This document shows, piece by piece, positions 11,207 to 12,313 of a DNA stretch of 12,313 nucleotides; position 1 is the stretch's first letter, and every line of letters begins with the position of its first letter. A program made the position numbers and the translations under genes. This stretch comes from JBAZTO01 sp041661865 (GTDB taxonomy: Bacteria; Planctomycetota; Phycisphaerae; SM23-33): positions 1 through 12,313 of the forward strand of contig JBAZTO010000077.1 in NCBI GenBank assembly GCA_041661865.1, in the 5' to 3' direction. Under the pieces are notes generated by a model. That model ran no database searches. It had not been told where the DNA came from and was given only the letters and a program-made list of their open reading frames with translations.

Positions 11207-12313
11207 ATGCCCAAGTGCCCCCGAGGATGCCGGCCCGCCGCCCCGCTCGGGCGCATCTCCGACCTCTGCGCCGGCACCGCGCGCGGGCGCAACGTCTGGG
11301 ACTACTCCTGCGTCTTGCCCTCCGAGGTCTGGAAGGCTGGCTACAACATCCGCGTGGAGCTGGGCCCGTCCGGGAACTACATTCGGGTCTCCTTACGCCA
11401 CCCAAGCGCGCCGCACGAGAAGCAGCTCCGAGAAGGCGAAGTGGGCTTCGTGTCGGGCGTGAAGAGCGGAACCTCGCTCGTGGTCGGAGAAAGCTTCGTC
11501 ACCGAGTCCTTCCGTGGTAAAGGGCTGGCCGTGCCACTATACGAGGCCCTCTTCCGGCACGCCCAGTCCATGGGCGTGAAAAGCATCGAAGGAACGGCAC
11601 ACTCTAGCCCAGCAGCGGCGGTTCATCAGAAGCTCGCGACCAAGCATGGACTGGCGTACCGGGCGTTCCCAGCATACGGCGAAGGCAAGAACTGGGAGAC
11701 GCGGAACGAATGGGCTGAGGCGCCATCGGGCGCGTACGATGAAAAATGGGGCCCGTACAGCTACGCGCTGAACGGCCCGCCGGGCCTCGGCGCGGACCCC
11801 CGCACCCAGGCCCTGGAGACCTTCAAGAGGGCCATCCAGCACGTCTGGCGGAACGCGGACTTCGTCTTACCCGTCGTCTCCCTGGACCCCGAGGAGCCCG
11901 CGAACGGCGTACTGGCCTCGGTCACGTTCGTCCCACGCGGCGTCTGGGCGAGCGGAAACGCGCTTCTGCGTCGCGCGCCTGAGTATCGCCTGAAGGTGGC
12001 CGCGCGCCTCGCCACACGCCCGTCCGAGGAACAGTGGAAGATCTACGTCCACGAAGCCTGCCACCTTGGCTACCCCCGGCACGACCAGGGCTTCAGAGAC
12101 CTCTGCCGCGAAAAGGGCGGGACGCAGTCCGAGAACGCGCTCACCGACCCGGGGGTCAAGGCTCAGAAGAAGATGGGCTCGCGGTACGTGACTCAGCAGA
12201 CGTTCACCGACGAGCGCAAGGCCACGCGCTGGGCCAAGGAGCAGCAGAAAGCTGAGCCGGGGTCGCGGTGGCGGTTGTCCTTGGGCGGGGTCGGCGCCAC
12301 GAAGAGCCCCAAG
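11207..12313 (+). CDS. KCPRGC-tagged GNAT plus HExxH metallopeptidase fusion (3' end missing)
   Basis: An open frame of 369 codons reaching the window edge without a stop. Residues 1-15 (MPKCPRGCRPAAPLG) carry the shared tag. Residues 45-150 are a GNAT acetyltransferase: ESFVTESFRGKGLAVPLYEALFRHA contains motif A (R103-GKGLA, acetyl-CoA pyrophosphate binding), then GVKSIEGTAHSSPAAAVHQKL. A linker (PPGLGADPRT) leads to a second domain with V281-H282-E-x-x-H286-LGYPR-H292-D, then GFRDLCREKGG. This is a zinc metallopeptidase site with third ligand His like SprT/WLM and YgjP-type peptidases. All catalytic residues are present. The final basic part may be a further DNA-binding region. The start is fixed by the -10 box 6 nt upstream. 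Substrates are unknown; SprT relatives digest DNA-bound proteins. Confidence 0.85.
   Translation, partial: MPKCPRGCRPAAPLGRISDLCAGTARGRNVWDYSCVLPSEVWKAGYNIRVELGPSGNYIRVSLRHPSAPHEKQLREGEVGFVSGVKSGTSLVVGESFVTESFRGKGLAVPLYEALFRHAQSMGVKSIEGTAHSSPAAAVHQKLATKHGLAYRAFPAYGEGKNWETRNEWAEAPSGAYDEKWGPYSYALNGPPGLGADPRTQALETFKRAIQHVWRNADFVLPVVSLDPEEPANGVLASVTFVPRGVWASGNALLRRAPEYRLKVAARLATRPSEEQWKIYVHEACHLGYPRHDQGFRDLCREKGGTQSENALTDPGVKAQKKMGSRYVTQQTFTDERKATRWAKEQQKAEPGSRWRLSLGGVGATKSPK

Noticed and set aside
12176..12190. A GCTCGCGGTA string like the leaderless promoters
   Set aside because: It lies deep inside the open metallopeptidase frame, with no TANNNT and no start codon at 6 nt.

Overview
This is a compact, visibly GC-rich stretch of what looks like a bacteriophage or phage-like accessory region from a high-GC bacterium. 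I see about 28 small genes packed end to end, many joined by 1- or 4-base stop/start overlaps, with typical phage accessory families: a Cro/C1-type repressor, small zinc-binding proteins, a GT-A glycosyltransferase, a RyR-domain protein, GNAT folds and a ParB-like domain. I see no tRNA, rRNA, CRISPR, transposase or integrase. I also see no recognisable terminase, portal, capsid or tail gene, so the type of element remains uncertain.

Layout: (1) 1-362 is the start of a leftward gene running off the left edge. (2) 363-445 is a divergent control region with promoters both ways and a CCCCTAGGGG palindrome. (3) 446-1667 is a rightward cluster: HTH repressor, two CxxC zinc-ribbon proteins and two small beta-rich proteins. 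(4) 1694-3679 holds a GNAT protein with a duplicated C-terminal domain, two AN1-like zinc-finger proteins and a small GD-Y protein. (5) 3676-4866 is a leftward operon: a 10-residue leader peptide, two hydrophobic proteins and a possible Cys-His-Asp enzyme. (6) 4946-6003 holds a membrane protein and a glycosyltransferase. (7) 6077-9208 is a nine-gene run with a HerA/FtsK-type ATPase at its centre. (8) 9228-12313 is four successive transcription units. They encode a membrane-anchored coiled-coil protein, a phage protein with a KCPRGC start, a short Cys-Pro-Tyr-Gly basic protein followed by a ParB-like protein, and a GNAT plus HExxH metallopeptidase fusion that runs off the right edge.

Two signals tie the region together. 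First, most units that are not translationally coupled start with a TANNNT-type -10 box whose last base lies 6 nt (4-7 nt in less certain cases) before the start codon. This is the arrangement of leaderless mRNAs, known mainly from Actinobacteria and Deinococcus-Thermus. Second, three enzyme-like genes begin with the same short cysteine module (KCPRGC, then Pro and often Leu-Gly), and a fourth gene begins KKCPYG. Otherwise unrelated proteins therefore share an N-terminal tag and a promoter type. I read this as a set of co-expressed, co-targeted effector or virion-associated proteins; that reading is inference.
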